Below, piece by piece: positions 15,966 through 25,082 of a stretch of DNA of 50,636 bases (position 1 is its first letter; every line of letters starts with the position of its first letter). The translations under genes and the position numbers were made by a program. The DNA is from Chloroflexota bacterium (GTDB lineage Bacteria > Chloroflexota > Chloroflexia > QHBQ01 > JADMIH01). The DNA lies in the NCBI GenBank assembly GCA_015478675.1, contig JADMIH010000009.1:1-50636 (forward strand), in the 5' to 3' direction. The notes beneath the pieces are model-generated. The model worked only from the letters and a program-made list of their open reading frames with translations. It made no database searches and had not been told where the DNA came from.

Positions 15966-18692
15966 GTGGTAGGCACTCCTGCCCTGCTCGCCGCCAAGCT
16001 CAATGTCCCGCCTGCACGTGCTCAACTGGTAGTCCGGCTGCGGCTGTTCGAGCGTCTGGAGGTCGGCCTCCGGGGCAAACTGACGCTGATTGCGGCACCG
16101 GCAGGCTTCGGCAAAACGACCTTGCTGAGTGCATGGCGCACAACAGCAGCCGGCAGCGACGTGCCGTTCGCCTGGATATCCCTCGACTCTGGAGATAATG
16201 ATCCGCTCCTGTTTTGGAGATATGTCCTCTCCGCCATTGACACGGTGGCACCGGGAGCCACCACGTCCGCCATGACTTTGCTCCAATCTCCGCAGGCACC
16301 AGCATACGAAACTGTTCTGACTGCGCTGCTCAATAATGTTGCCACTACCCCGAATATCCCGGAGAATTTCGTCCTTGTCCTTGACGACTACCACGTTATT
16401 GATGACCCGGCTGTTGGCCAGGCCCTGACGTTCTTGCTTGAGCACCTACCGCCGCGAATGCACCTGGTCATCATCACTCGTGAGGATCCACAGCTGCCCC
16501 TTGCACGGCTTCGCGCTCGAAACCAGTTGACCGAGCTGCGCGCGCAGGACTTGCGTTTCACCCCCTCTGAAGCCGCCGGATTTCTCAACCAGATCATGGG
16601 CCTGGACCTCTCAGCGGAAGACATCGATGCGCTGGAAAACCGCACCGAGGGCTGGATTGCCGGCTTGCAACTGGCCGCTCTGGCGCTTCGCGATCACAGT
16701 GACCACACCGGGTTCATCCGCACCTTCACGGGCAGCAGCCGCTTCATAATAGATTACCTGGCCGAAGAAGTGCTTGAGCGCCAGAGCGAAGAGGTCCGGG
16801 CTTTTCTGTTGCGGACCTCTATTCTGGAGCGAATGTGCGCCTCGTTATGCGCTGCCGTAGTTGGAGATGAGTCGCCGCAAGCAGCAACCCAGGCTCAGGA
16901 AATTCTGGAGAAGTTGGAGAAGTCCAACCTGTTCATAGTCCCCCTGGATAACGAGAGGCGCTGGTATCGTTATCATCACCTCTTTGCCGATTTGCTACGG
17001 CAGCGGCTACAGCAGAGCCTGCACCACAGCACCCGAAATCCAACCTCATCTAATATGGACGGAAGAGAGAGCGTTGCGGAGCTACACGTACGCGCCAGCC
17101 GATGGTACGAAGGCAACGGTCTTGAGCTGGAAGCATTTCAACATGCCGCGGCCGCCGGTGATGTGGAACGGGCCGAGCGCCTCATAGAGGGAAAGGGTGT
17201 GCCCCTGCACTTTCGTGGCGCGGGTGTCCCGGTTGTAAAGTGGCTGGGGTCGCTGCATGAGCAAGTGCTGAACGCCAGGCCCTCGCTGTGGGTGACCTAT
17301 GCCTCTGCACTGATGATGTCGGGCCAGCATACCGCCGTTGAGGAGAAACTCCTGGCCGGGGAAGCCGCTTTGCAAGGCATCCTTAACGATTTCGAGCCGG
17401 ACGTCAAGGGCGACACAACCCGCGACCTCATAGGCCGAATTGCCTCCCTGCGGGCCACTGTAGCTGTCAATCAGCACGATGTAGAAGCCCTTCTTGCCCA
17501 GTCGCTTCGTGCCCTTGAGTTTCTTCACCCCGACAACTTGCCTCTCCGTACTGCCGCTAACTTTACACTGGGACATGCCTATCAGCTCAAGGGAGACCGT
17601 GCCGCGGCTACTCAGGCCTATACCGAGGTCATTTCTATTAGTAAGTCGTTTGGACCTTCTATCTACACAACAGCGGCTACCCTCTGCCTGGGTCAGATAC
17701 AGGAAGTGGACAACCATCTCCATCTTGCTGCCGAGACATATCGGCGCGTCATCCTCCTGGCAGGCGATCCGCCGCGGCCTATTGCGTGCGAAGCGCATCT
17801 TGGGCTGGCTCGCATTTATTACCAATGGAACGATCTGACTGCCGCTGAACAGCATGGGCAACAATGCGTCGAATTGACAGGGCAAATGGACAGTGTCGAC
17901 ACCGTGGCGGCTTGCGGGGTGTTGCTCGCCCGCCTGAGGCTTGCCTGGGGAGATTTTCCCGGCGCAACTGCTCTATTGGCCCAGGCCGAGCACTTCGTGC
18001 GCACACATAACTTCGTCTTTCGGATGCTCGATGTTATAGCCGCACAGGTGCTAACATTGGTCCGTCAGGGCAACCTATCGGCGGCTGCGCATCTGGCTGA
18101 GACGCACAATCTCCCGCTGAGCCAGGCCCGTGTACACATGGCTCAAGGCGACCCGGGCATAGCACTCGCGCTGCTAGAGCCATTGCGAGATGAGGCAGAG
18201 GCAAAGAGTTGGGCGGACGAGAGACTCAAAGTTATGGTTCTACAAGCGACGGCGCTCTATATATGTGGCAACAAGGACAAGGCTGTGCAGGTGTTAGGCG
18301 AAGCGCTGGCTCTTGCCGAGCCTGGCGGCTTCATCCGTATCTTCATCGACGAGGGTACTCCCATGTGCCAATTAATGTCCGAAGCTGCGGCTCGCGGGAT
18401 CATGCCGGACTATATCAGCAAGTTGCTGGGAGCATTGGAAGCCAAGAAACCAGGATTAGGTAGTGAAGGACCAAATCTAAAATCCGCACAGCCCCTTATC
18501 GAGCCATTGAGCCAACGCGAGTTAGAAATCCTGCAACTCATTACCAGGGGATTCTCGAACCACGAGATTAGCCAGCGGCTTTTCCTCGCCTTGAGCACCG
18601 TCAAAGGGCATAACCGGATTATCTTCAGCAAACTACAGGTCCAAAGGCGCACCGAAGCGGTAGCACGTGCACGCGAGTTAGGTTTGTTGTAA
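15966..18692 (+). CDS. MalT-like STAND ATPase, LuxR-family regulator (array gene 2, variant HTH)
   Basis: The frame can be extended to 15711 (993 residues), but the added N-terminus is low-complexity and non-homologous. The GTG at 15966 has AGAGGG seven bases upstream and gives 908 residues, like the paralogues, starting just before TPALLAAKLNVPP. Walker A is APAGFGKTTL, Walker B VLVLDDYHVID, then RTEGWIAGLQLAAL and a long TPR-like region. The HTH differs from the other four: LSQRELEILQLITRGFSNHE, ending VQRRTEAVARARELGLL, nearer to ordinary LuxR/MalT domains. The next ATG directly follows its stop and encodes a sugar-binding lipoprotein, so it probably responds to or controls sugar uptake. 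It has an ordinary leadered promoter instead of a leaderless one. Confidence 0.9.
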   Translation: MVGTPALLAAKLNVPPARAQLVVRLRLFERLEVGLRGKLTLIAAPAGFGKTTLLSAWRTTAAGSDVPFAWISLDSGDNDPLLFWRYVLSAIDTVAPGATTSAMTLLQSPQAPAYETVLTALLNNVATTPNIPENFVLVLDDYHVIDDPAVGQALTFLLEHLPPRMHLVIITREDPQLPLARLRARNQLTELRAQDLRFTPSEAAGFLNQIMGLDLSAEDIDALENRTEGWIAGLQLAALALRDHSDHTGFIRTFTGSSRFIIDYLAEEVLERQSEEVRAFLLRTSILERMCASLCAAVVGDESPQAATQAQEILEKLEKSNLFIVPLDNERRWYRYHHLFADLLRQRLQQSLHHSTRNPTSSNMDGRESVAELHVRASRWYEGNGLELEAFQHAAAAGDVERAERLIEGKGVPLHFRGAGVPVVKWLGSLHEQVLNARPSLWVTYASALMMSGQHTAVEEKLLAGEAALQGILNDFEPDVKGDTTRDLIGRIASLRATVAVNQHDVEALLAQSLRALEFLHPDNLPLRTAANFTLGHAYQLKGDRAAATQAYTEVISISKSFGPSIYTTAATLCLGQIQEVDNHLHLAAETYRRVILLAGDPPRPIACEAHLGLARIYYQWNDLTAAEQHGQQCVELTGQMDSVDTVAACGVLLARLRLAWGDFPGATALLAQAEHFVRTHNFVFRMLDVIAAQVLTLVRQGNLSAAAHLAETHNLPLSQARVHMAQGDPGIALALLEPLRDEAEAKSWADERLKVMVLQATALYICGNKDKAVQVLGEALALAEPGGFIRIFIDEGTPMCQLMSEAAARGIMPDYISKLLGALEAKKPGLGSEGPNLKSAQPLIEPLSQRELEILQLITRGFSNHEISQRLFLALSTVKGHNRIIFSKLQVQRRTEAVARARELGLL

Positions 18693-20105
18693 ATGTCTAT
18701 ATCGACCCGATGGCGATTTCCGGCAGTACTAGTGGTTATTGGCTTGCTTTTGTTGAGCTTATTGAGTGCCTGCGGCGGGAACGAGACACCCTCGACGGGC
18801 ACCGGGGTTGCGCCAACCAATACGATCGGCGCCATGCCTGCGACTCCGGGTACAAGCGACGGCGGGAGCCATGCCGCCTTCAAGTTTGATCCCACTGAGT
18901 ATAAGAAAAACGCTATCGAGCCTGGCGCCCAGTTGCGCGTCTCCAGTTGGGGTGATGCCTCGGAACAGCAGGTGACCCGCGACTCTCTAGCGCGCTTCAA
19001 CGAGGTCTATCCCGACGTCAATGTCAACTATGAACCACAACCGTCCGACTACGGGACCAAGCTTCTGGCCCAGATCAACAGCAACACGCAGCCCGACGTA
19101 TTCTACCTGGACGTGGATCTGCCCTACCAACTCATTCCATATAACGTGCTATTGGACCTCACTCCTGCCCTGACGAAGGTCGGCCGCAGCAAGGACGATT
19201 ACTTCTCCAGTCTCACCGCGGTCTTCCTTGGCAAGGACGGTAAGGTTTACGGCTTGCCCAAAGACTTCACCAGTACGGCCCTCTTCTACAACACTGACCT
19301 GGTCAAGACCCCGCCGAAACCCGGCTGGAACCAGGACGACTTCACCGCCTGGGTCAAAGAGAACTCAACCGGCAGCGGCCAGACGCGGGTCTTCGGCTTC
19401 GCGAGCGATCCTGTGTTCTTCCCCTACTGGGGCAACTTCGTCCTCGCGAACGGTGCCAACGTCATCGACACCAACAACGGCAAGTGTGCAATCAACAGTG
19501 TCGAAGGAGCGTCCACTCTTGACTGGCTCTATGGCCTGTACCAAGATAAGTTCATCACGCTTTCTTCGGATGTCAGCGCCGCCTGGGAGGGCGAAGCCTT
19601 CGCCAGGAAGCGAGCGGCCAGCATCGTTGTGGGCGGCTGGGTCAATCCCTTCTTGAATGACCCCAATTCGGGCTTCAACGTGCATTATGATGCGGTCCCA
19701 CTGCCACTCGGTAAGACCGGGGTCAAGACCACCATGCTGGGCTTCGCAGGGTGGGGCGCATCGGCGAAGAGCAAGTATCCCATGGCCGCTGCCGCGCTCG
19801 TGCTATTCCTCACCAGCCGCGAGAACGAAGACGCGATCTTGCAGACAGGGTTTGCCTTGCCCTCGCTCAAGGGCTTCGATAACGATCCCTTCTTCCAGGG
19901 TTCCAGCACGCTGAGCAAGGTCTCCAGGGTACTCTATGATGGGGCGAGTTATGGCGTTCCTGGCGTGTGGGGTGGTGCGTCCAACCCACAGATCCAGAAG
20001 GCCCTCAACGATGCGGGCGAGCGCGTCTTCCGAGGCATGCAGACCGGGCAGGAGGCGCTCGACCAGGCGTGCCAGGAGATTGACGCAGCGCTCGCCGCGC
20101 ACTAA
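18693..20105 (+). CDS. ABC transporter sugar-binding lipoprotein (maltose-type)
   Basis: A 470-residue extracytoplasmic solute-binding protein. Residues 1-27 are a lipoprotein signal (FPAVLVVIGLLLLSLLSAC, lipobox L-S-A-C with Cys27). After a Thr/Gly/Pro-rich linker come FNEVYPDVNVNYE, QPDVFYLD, YGLPKDFTSTALFYN, GFAGWGASAKSK and AAALVLFLTS, typical of family 1 solute-binding proteins. The ATG abuts the TAA of the regulator (TAAATG), so they are cotranscribed and translationally coupled. A truncated permease follows, so the importer looks incomplete here. The substrate is unknown. Confidence 0.9.
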   Translation: MSISTRWRFPAVLVVIGLLLLSLLSACGGNETPSTGTGVAPTNTIGAMPATPGTSDGGSHAAFKFDPTEYKKNAIEPGAQLRVSSWGDASEQQVTRDSLARFNEVYPDVNVNYEPQPSDYGTKLLAQINSNTQPDVFYLDVDLPYQLIPYNVLLDLTPALTKVGRSKDDYFSSLTAVFLGKDGKVYGLPKDFTSTALFYNTDLVKTPPKPGWNQDDFTAWVKENSTGSGQTRVFGFASDPVFFPYWGNFVLANGANVIDTNNGKCAINSVEGASTLDWLYGLYQDKFITLSSDVSAAWEGEAFARKRAASIVVGGWVNPFLNDPNSGFNVHYDAVPLPLGKTGVKTTMLGFAGWGASAKSKYPMAAAALVLFLTSRENEDAILQTGFALPSLKGFDNDPFFQGSSTLSKVSRVLYDGASYGVPGVWGGASNPQIQKALNDAGERVFRGMQTGQEALDQACQEIDAALAAH

Positions 20106-20232
20106 CCCACCAGTGAACCTGTCCAAAGTGTGCCAGGCCTGTTTTCCCGCCGAATAGTACAATCGTTTCAACCGTCCGGCGAACGACGTTTGATGCCGGA
20201 GCGAGAATTAGAAATCACCAAGAAGGAGTATA

Positions 20233-20391
20233 GTGGCTACAAAGGTGCAAGCTGGCCCGGTACCGCGCTCGTCCAGGATGAACCGTAAGACGCGGGAGGC
20301 TCTAACCGGCTTGCTCTTTGTGTCGCCCTGGATTATCTCCGCGCTCGTCTTCACTTTCGGAGCGATGGCGTACGTAACGCAGCGATCCTGA
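20233..20391 (+). pseudogene. truncated sugar ABC transporter permease (MalF-type N-terminus)
   Basis: From GTG at 20233, with AGAAGGAG just upstream, 52 codons encode a basic N-terminus (RMNRKTREAL) and the membrane segment TGLLFVSPWIISALVFTFGA. This is the usual start of MalF/UgpA-type permeases. A stop follows AMAYVTQRS. The remaining roughly 240 residues, including the EAA loop, and a second permease are missing. Confidence 0.7.
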
Positions 20392-20417
20392 CCCTCCGTG
20401 CTCCCGCAGCAAACTTC

Positions 20418-20618
20418 ATGCTAGCCCTACTCGTGGTTACCCTTTACGTCCTGTCGGTCTTTGTTGCCATCGTATTTGCCCTGGCCTTTACAGCTTTCGT
20501 ATCTCTGTTGGTGCAGCACTATCTCTATCTGCGGGCCCCTGTCCTTGCCAACTTCCTTCCACTTCCTGGCGAAGACGCAGAGCAGGCTACGGGCGAAGAG
20601 AACGAGGCGCATTATTAG
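20418..20618 (+). CDS. hypothetical small membrane protein
   Basis: A 66-residue frame begins with a long hydrophobic stretch (LVVTLYVLSVFVAIVFALAF) and ends in an acidic tail (PGEDAEQATGEENEAHY). It may be one or two membrane helices. No strong ribosome-binding site is visible, and no homologue is recognised. It lies between the permease fragment and LuxR gene 3 and could be spurious. Confidence 0.35.
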   Translation: MLALLVVTLYVLSVFVAIVFALAFTAFVSLLVQHYLYLRAPVLANFLPLPGEDAEQATGEENEAHY

Positions 20619-20658
20619 CTTCACCAAAGAGGCGCCGGCTCAAGTTTGGCATATCTTC

Positions 20659-20671
20659 TATAATTGACCTA
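20659..20671 (+). promoter_or_regulatory. -10 element for leaderless LuxR gene 3
   Basis: TATAAT at 20659-20664, six bases, then ATG at 20671. The upstream TCTTC matches the TTC preceding the hexamer in genes 4 and 5. No Shine-Dalgarno sequence is present. Confidence 0.65.
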
Positions 20672-23508
20672 TGGTTCTGCCCGTTTTAGCCACGAAACTC
20701 TATATCCCCTTACCTCCTTCCAAGGTGGTAGCGCGTCCCCGACTCGTCGAGCGGCTTAATGAGGGTCAACGGCGCAGCCTTACCCTCATCTCTGCCCCTG
20801 CGGGCTTCGGCAAGAGCACTCTGGTCAGCGAGTGGGTAGCTGGCTGCAATCGTCCTGTCGCCTGGCTCTCACTGGATGAAGGGGATAGCGACCCGGCACG
20901 CTTTCTAACCTACTTCGTCGCGGCTTTACAGACAGTTGTGGCGAATATCGGGGAAGGGATATTGAGTATACTCCGAGCCCCTCAGCCTCCCCCGGCCCAG
21001 GTAATTCTGACTGCTCTGGTCAATGAGATCGCCGTTATTCCGCACAAGCTCGTCCTTGTCCTCGATGATTACCACCTCATTGATTCCCCAGCCGTTGACG
21101 ATGCTCTCACCTTTCTGTTGGAGCACTTGCCCACACAGATGCATCTGGTCATCACCACGCGTGAGGACCTGCAGATACCCCTGGCAAGGCTGCGCAGCAG
21201 GGGGCTGTTGACCGAGCTGCGCGCCAGCGACTTGCGTTTTACCCCTTCTGAAGCCGCTGGATTTCTCAACGAGGCGATGGGCTTAAATCTCGCGGCGGAA
21301 GATATCGACGCCCTGGAAACCCGCACGGAAGGGTGGATTGCCGGCTTGCAGCTAGCCGCAATAGCAATCCAGGGCCATCAGGATGTTTCCGGGTTCATCC
21401 GGGCGTTCGCTGGCGACAACCGCTACATTGTGGACTATCTGGTCGAGGAAGTCTTGCAGAGTCAGCCCGAAACTGTTCGCCGCTTCCTGCTCCAAACCTC
21501 CATACTCGACCGGTTGAATGGCCCCCTGTGCGACGCCGTCACAGGCCAGGATGGAAGCAGCACACGGTTAGAGGTCCTGGAGCGAGGCAACTTCTTTGTC
21601 GTTCCATTGGATGATAAGCGGCACTGGTACCGTTATCATCACCTCTTTGCCGAGGTTCTCTATGCGCGTTTGATTGCGGAGCAGCCCGATATAGTATCCG
21701 CTTTGCATCAGCACGCAAGCGAGTGGTACGAGCATCATGGTTCCGCTGCTGATGCCATTCGTCACGCACTCGCCGCCGGGGATTTCGAGCGAGCGGCGGA
21801 CCTGATCGAGCTGGCAGTGCCAGCCATGTTTAGCGGTAGGCAGGAGGCCATGGTGCTCGGCTGGTTCAGGGCACTACCCGACCAGGTGGTCCAGATGCGA
21901 CCCGTTCTCAGCGCCGACTATGCCCATGCGTTACTGGCCAACGGCGAGCTCGATGCCGTTGAGGCTCGATTGCGGGACGCCGAACGGTGGATGGACCAGA
22001 GCGTAGACACGCCAGACATCCCGGCGGACTTGGGTGCGCGACCGGGATCGCAAGCCCTGGCGGCTGGGATGATCGTCGTGGACGAAGAGGCGTTTCGCCG
22101 TCTCCCGGGTACGATCGCGCTTGCCCGTGCCAGATATACTTTTGCTCTGGGCGATGTGCCCGGCATTATCAAATACGCCCTGCGGGTGCTCGACCTCGTA
22201 CCCGTGGACGACCATTTCTCGCGGGGAGCGGCAGCGGCGTTCCTGGGTCTCGCATCCTGGCTGAGCGGGGATCTCGAGGCAGCGCACCGCTCTTATGCCG
22301 ATGGCATGTCTCAATTGCAAATGGCCGGGCGCACCTCTGACGCAATCAACGGCGCAATCGCCCTGGCCGATATACGCATTGCGCAAGGTCATCTCCACGA
22401 GGCAATGCGCACATACGAGCGTGGATTGCAGTTGGCGACGGCAGGGTTCCCGGCAGCCAGGGTTCCCGCAGCGAAGCGGCAGGGAGCCAGGGAGCAGACG
22501 GCACTCGGCCAGTATGCCTTGCGTGGAACGGCAGACATGTACGTGGGGATGAGCGAGCTCCTGCGTGAGCGTAACGAACTGGATGCGGCCACGCAGCACC
22601 TGCTGAGAAGCAAGCAGTTGGGTGAACTCATTGGGTTACCGCAAAACCGGTATCGCTGGCACGTCGCCATGTCTCGAATACGGGAGGCCCAGGGAGATTT
22701 GGACGGCGCTGTTGACTTGCTTGGAGAGGCAGAGCGCCTCTACATGAGTGGCTTGGCCCCAAATGTACGCCCAATAGCGGCGCTCCGGGCACGGGTGTGG
22801 GTCGCGCAGGGGAGGTTGGGGGAAGCCCTGGACTGGACGCGTGAGCGGAGACTGTCGGTTGAGGATGATCTCAGCTACCTGCGCGAGTTCGAGCACATCA
22901 CGCTGGCGAGACTGCTCCTGGCCCGCTATAAGAGCGATCATGGCGACCGTGCAGACGGCTCCCTTCATGAGGTAATGGGCCTCCTCGAGCGCCTCCTGCA
23001 AGCAGCGGAAGCAGGAGAGAGGACGGGAAGCGTCATCGAAATCCTGGTGCTGCAGGTGCTCGCCCACGAGACCCAAGGCGACATCTCTGCTGCTCTCGGG
23101 GCGCTGCAGCGGGCCCTGACACTGGCTGAGCCGGAGGGCTACGTCCGGCTGTTTGTTGATGAAGGCATGCCAATGGCGATCCTGCTGGAAGAGGCCGCGA
23201 AACGCTGGCCCGCCCATAGATATGTCCGTCGACTACTGGCAGCTTTGGGGGCGGCTAGGGAGGCTGGCCAACCTGCAGGAGCTGAGGACGGAGCGCCAGT
23301 CAAACAGGGTTCGATCGAGCCACTGAGCGAACGTGAGCTTGAAGTGCTGCGGCTGCTCAGAACCGAATTGACAGGACCGGAAATCGCCCGTGAACTCACA
23401 GTGTCCCTGCACACCGTGCGTACTCACACCAGTAACATTTACAGCAAGCTTGGGGTGGACAAGCGCCAGGCGGCCGTTCGCCGCGCTGAGGATCTCGGTT
23501 TGTTCTAA
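20671..23508 (+). CDS. MalT-like STAND ATPase, LuxR-family regulator (array gene 3)
   Basis: A 945-residue regulator starting MVLPVLATKLYIPLPP. Walker A is APAGFGKSTL (about 42-51); Walker B is LVLVLDDYHLID. RTEGWIAGLQLAAIAIQGHQ and WYRYHHLFAEVL mark the winged-helix and arm regions, and a TPR-like sensor follows. The HTH includes LSERELEVLRLLRTELTGPE and NIYSKLGVDKRQAAVRRAEDL. It belongs with genes 4 and 5 (shared RHALAAGDFERAADL and RYRW-VAMSRIREAQGDLDGA blocks). Compared with them it carries about 14 extra residues near 590 (GFPAARVPAAKRQGA), encoded by a palindromic insert. A perfect terminator and module B follow. Confidence 0.93.
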   Translation: MVLPVLATKLYIPLPPSKVVARPRLVERLNEGQRRSLTLISAPAGFGKSTLVSEWVAGCNRPVAWLSLDEGDSDPARFLTYFVAALQTVVANIGEGILSILRAPQPPPAQVILTALVNEIAVIPHKLVLVLDDYHLIDSPAVDDALTFLLEHLPTQMHLVITTREDLQIPLARLRSRGLLTELRASDLRFTPSEAAGFLNEAMGLNLAAEDIDALETRTEGWIAGLQLAAIAIQGHQDVSGFIRAFAGDNRYIVDYLVEEVLQSQPETVRRFLLQTSILDRLNGPLCDAVTGQDGSSTRLEVLERGNFFVVPLDDKRHWYRYHHLFAEVLYARLIAEQPDIVSALHQHASEWYEHHGSAADAIRHALAAGDFERAADLIELAVPAMFSGRQEAMVLGWFRALPDQVVQMRPVLSADYAHALLANGELDAVEARLRDAERWMDQSVDTPDIPADLGARPGSQALAAGMIVVDEEAFRRLPGTIALARARYTFALGDVPGIIKYALRVLDLVPVDDHFSRGAAAAFLGLASWLSGDLEAAHRSYADGMSQLQMAGRTSDAINGAIALADIRIAQGHLHEAMRTYERGLQLATAGFPAARVPAAKRQGAREQTALGQYALRGTADMYVGMSELLRERNELDAATQHLLRSKQLGELIGLPQNRYRWHVAMSRIREAQGDLDGAVDLLGEAERLYMSGLAPNVRPIAALRARVWVAQGRLGEALDWTRERRLSVEDDLSYLREFEHITLARLLLARYKSDHGDRADGSLHEVMGLLERLLQAAEAGERTGSVIEILVLQVLAHETQGDISAALGALQRALTLAEPEGYVRLFVDEGMPMAILLEEAAKRWPAHRYVRRLLAALGAAREAGQPAGAEDGAPVKQGSIEPLSERELEVLRLLRTELTGPEIARELTVSLHTVRTHTSNIYSKLGVDKRQAAVRRAEDLGLF
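22467..22485 (+). repeat. 19-bp palindromic insert core inside LuxR gene 3
   Basis: CGCAGCGAAGCGGCAGGGA lies in a stretch absent from genes 4 and 5 at the same position. An 18/19 match occurs inside LuxR gene 5 at 38943-38961, at a different position in that protein. Both keep the frame open. Confidence 0.5.
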
Positions 23509-23530
23509 CATACACGCAACCACCACACGT

Positions 23531-23569
23531 AGCCCCGGCAGGTATATCGTACCACCTGCCGGGGCTTTC
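23531..23569 (+). terminator. Rho-independent terminator of LuxR gene 3
   Basis: AGCCCCGGCAGGT (23531-23543) pairs perfectly with ACCTGCCGGGGCT (23554-23566), followed by TTT. It is the clearest member of the five-copy terminator family. Confidence 0.9.
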
Positions 23570-23593
23570 TATTGCCCTCGCAGCCTGCAGGCT

Positions 23594-23673
23594 AATAGAT
23601 CAACACATCAGTCATTACATGTAGTGATGCTCTCTCATTACATTGGTTTGTATGCTCTGGTGGAAGGCAAGAA
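23594..23673 (+). promoter_or_regulatory. dyad/promoter-like module, copy B
   Basis: AATAGATCAACACATCA, then CATTACATGTAGTG (near-palindrome at 23613-23626), CTCATTACATTGG and the conserved TTTGTATGCTCTGGTGGAAG (23647-23666). This is the most degenerate dyad of the six. It precedes the small-protein gene at 23769. Confidence 0.6.
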
Positions 23674-23743
23674 GCCAGCGTTCCCCACAACGCCAGGGAA
23701 TGCAACCACCAAGAGCATCAACTGTCCCAGAGGGAACCCTCAC

Positions 23744-23776
23744 ATGAGGAAAATGCGGGAGGCGCAGAATGAGTGA
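23744..23776 (+). CDS. possible 10-residue leader peptide MRKMREAQNE
   Basis: It has the same length and position as the mini-frame at 12941, and its stop overlaps the next start in ATGAGTGA. A weak GAGGG site lies upstream. Coding status is uncertain. Confidence 0.33.
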   Translation: MRKMREAQNE

Positions 23777-24035
23777 AACATACACAACACCTGAGGATTA
23801 CGAGGATCTATACGAGCCTGGACCCTATGAGATACGTATCAAGGGACACCTTGACGATAGGCGGGCTGTTTCGTTCGAGGGCCTGACCCTTACGCGAGAA
23901 GGCAGTGGCAATACGCTCCTGGTTGGCCCGGTTATAGATCAGGCCGCGTTGCATGGATTGCTGAGAAAAGTGCGTGACTTAGGTATGCCATTGATCTCGG
24001 TTATTCGCGTTAGATCCGGCCAGGCAGACGCGTAA
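23769..24035 (+). CDS. small conserved protein, YEIRIKGHL family (copy 2 of 4)
   Basis: An 88-residue protein with core [40 protein letters not shown] and [23 protein letters not shown] precedes the ATG. It differs from copy 1 mainly in the acidic N-terminus (TTPEDYEDLYEPGP) and the tail. It lies behind module B and ahead of a DUF4386 gene, the same order as copy 1. Function is unknown. Confidence 0.78.
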   Translation: MSETYTTPEDYEDLYEPGPYEIRIKGHLDDRRAVSFEGLTLTREGSGNTLLVGPVIDQAALHGLLRKVRDLGMPLISVIRVRSGQADA

Positions 24036-24215
24036 GATGCCAAACACAGAGTTGAGACAGCCTGCTCAAAAAGGAGAGTTGCAATGATAAGTTTGTAGTC
24101 CGCTTCAAACCAGGAACAGGGGAACAGGATCGGCGACCAAAGTTCTATACAAGCTCAATTCCGTGGAGCTTGTCACTACCAAAACCAGTTAGACAAGTCA
24201 CAAAGGAGAAAAACG

Positions 24216-24962
24216 ATGGCTACCATATCTACCATAGCTACCAACGAAGAACTGAACACACACAGAACAACCGCACGAAGACGAGGAGTCCCCATGACCT
24301 CACTGAGGAAGACCTCACTCGTTGCGGGCGTGTGCTACCTACTCACTTTCGTCTCAATCCCAGCCCCATTTGTTCTCTATGCCGCTGTGCGCGCTCCGAA
24401 CTTCATCGTCGGTGCCGGCCCGGACACTCCCGTGTTCGTGGGCGCCATCCTGGAGATCATCGTGGCCCTCTGCGGTATCGGCACGGCCGTAGCGCTCTAC
24501 CCTGTGGTCAAGCGACAAGGACAAGGGCGCGCACTGGGCTTCGTCGCATCGCGCACTCTGGAAGGCACCTTGCTCATGGCCGGCATCGTCACCCTCCTGT
24601 CGATCGTGACCTTGCGGCAGGCAGGGGTAGGAGCCGCTGGGTTGGTCACCGGCCAGGCGCTTGCTGCCCAGTACTCCTGGATGTTCCACTTGAGCGGGAG
24701 CCTCATCCCAAGTCTGAACGCTGTTCTGCTCGGGTCCCTGCTCTACCAGTCGCGCCTGGTGCCACGAGCTCTTCCTGTGTTGGGGTTCATCGGAGCGGCT
24801 CTGCTCCTCGCTGTTTGGTTTGCCGTCCTGTTCGGGCTCATCGGAGCGGTGTCCGCGCCGACAGCTGTCGCCGGCATCACGATTGCGGCGTGGGAGTTCG
24901 CGCTCGGCGTCTACCTGACCTTCCGGGGCTTCAAGCCGTCCCCCATCACGGCTGACATGTAG
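24216..24962 (+). CDS. DUF4386 family membrane protein (VxxPNFIVG type)
   Basis: A 248-residue protein with about six membrane segments. After a 35-residue polar N-terminus come KTSLVAGVCYLLTFVSIPAP, LEIIVALCGIGTAVALYPVV, TLEGTLLMAGIVTLLSIVTL and LPVLGFIGAALLLAVWFAVL. It resembles the protein at 32343 (shared GTAV-L-PVVKRQ and SRLVPR blocks) more than those at 13403 and 25198, so two DUF4386 subtypes coexist in the array. The ATG is preceded by CACAAAGGAGAAAAACG. Function is unknown. Confidence 0.87.
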   Translation: MATISTIATNEELNTHRTTARRRGVPMTSLRKTSLVAGVCYLLTFVSIPAPFVLYAAVRAPNFIVGAGPDTPVFVGAILEIIVALCGIGTAVALYPVVKRQGQGRALGFVASRTLEGTLLMAGIVTLLSIVTLRQAGVGAAGLVTGQALAAQYSWMFHLSGSLIPSLNAVLLGSLLYQSRLVPRALPVLGFIGAALLLAVWFAVLFGLIGAVSAPTAVAGITIAAWEFALGVYLTFRGFKPSPITADM

Positions 24963-25055
24963 AGCGCTTCCTTCTCGCTGTACACCACCTGGCAGGGTAA
25001 GCCCCCTATCCTGCAGCCCGCAGCCGAGTAAAGGTCGCTGAAAACTGCATGGAGT

Positions 25056-25082
25056 AGACAGGCGGCATACTGCCGCCTGTCT
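25056..25082 (+). terminator. hairpin terminator after DUF4386 gene
   Basis: AGACAGGCGGC (25056-25066) pairs perfectly with GCCGCCTGTCT (25072-25082). A related hairpin with compensating changes follows the gene ending at 40263, and both are preceded by AAGGTCGCT. Confidence 0.7.

Noticed and set aside
21931..22599. 222-residue minus-strand frame inside LuxR gene 3
   Set aside because: It is antisense to a well-supported gene and lacks any domain pattern.
24170..24955. 261-residue frame overlapping the DUF4386 gene at 24216
   Set aside because: It is an Arg/Pro-rich out-of-frame shadow of a GC-rich gene. The DUF4386 frame has the membrane segments and ribosome-binding site.
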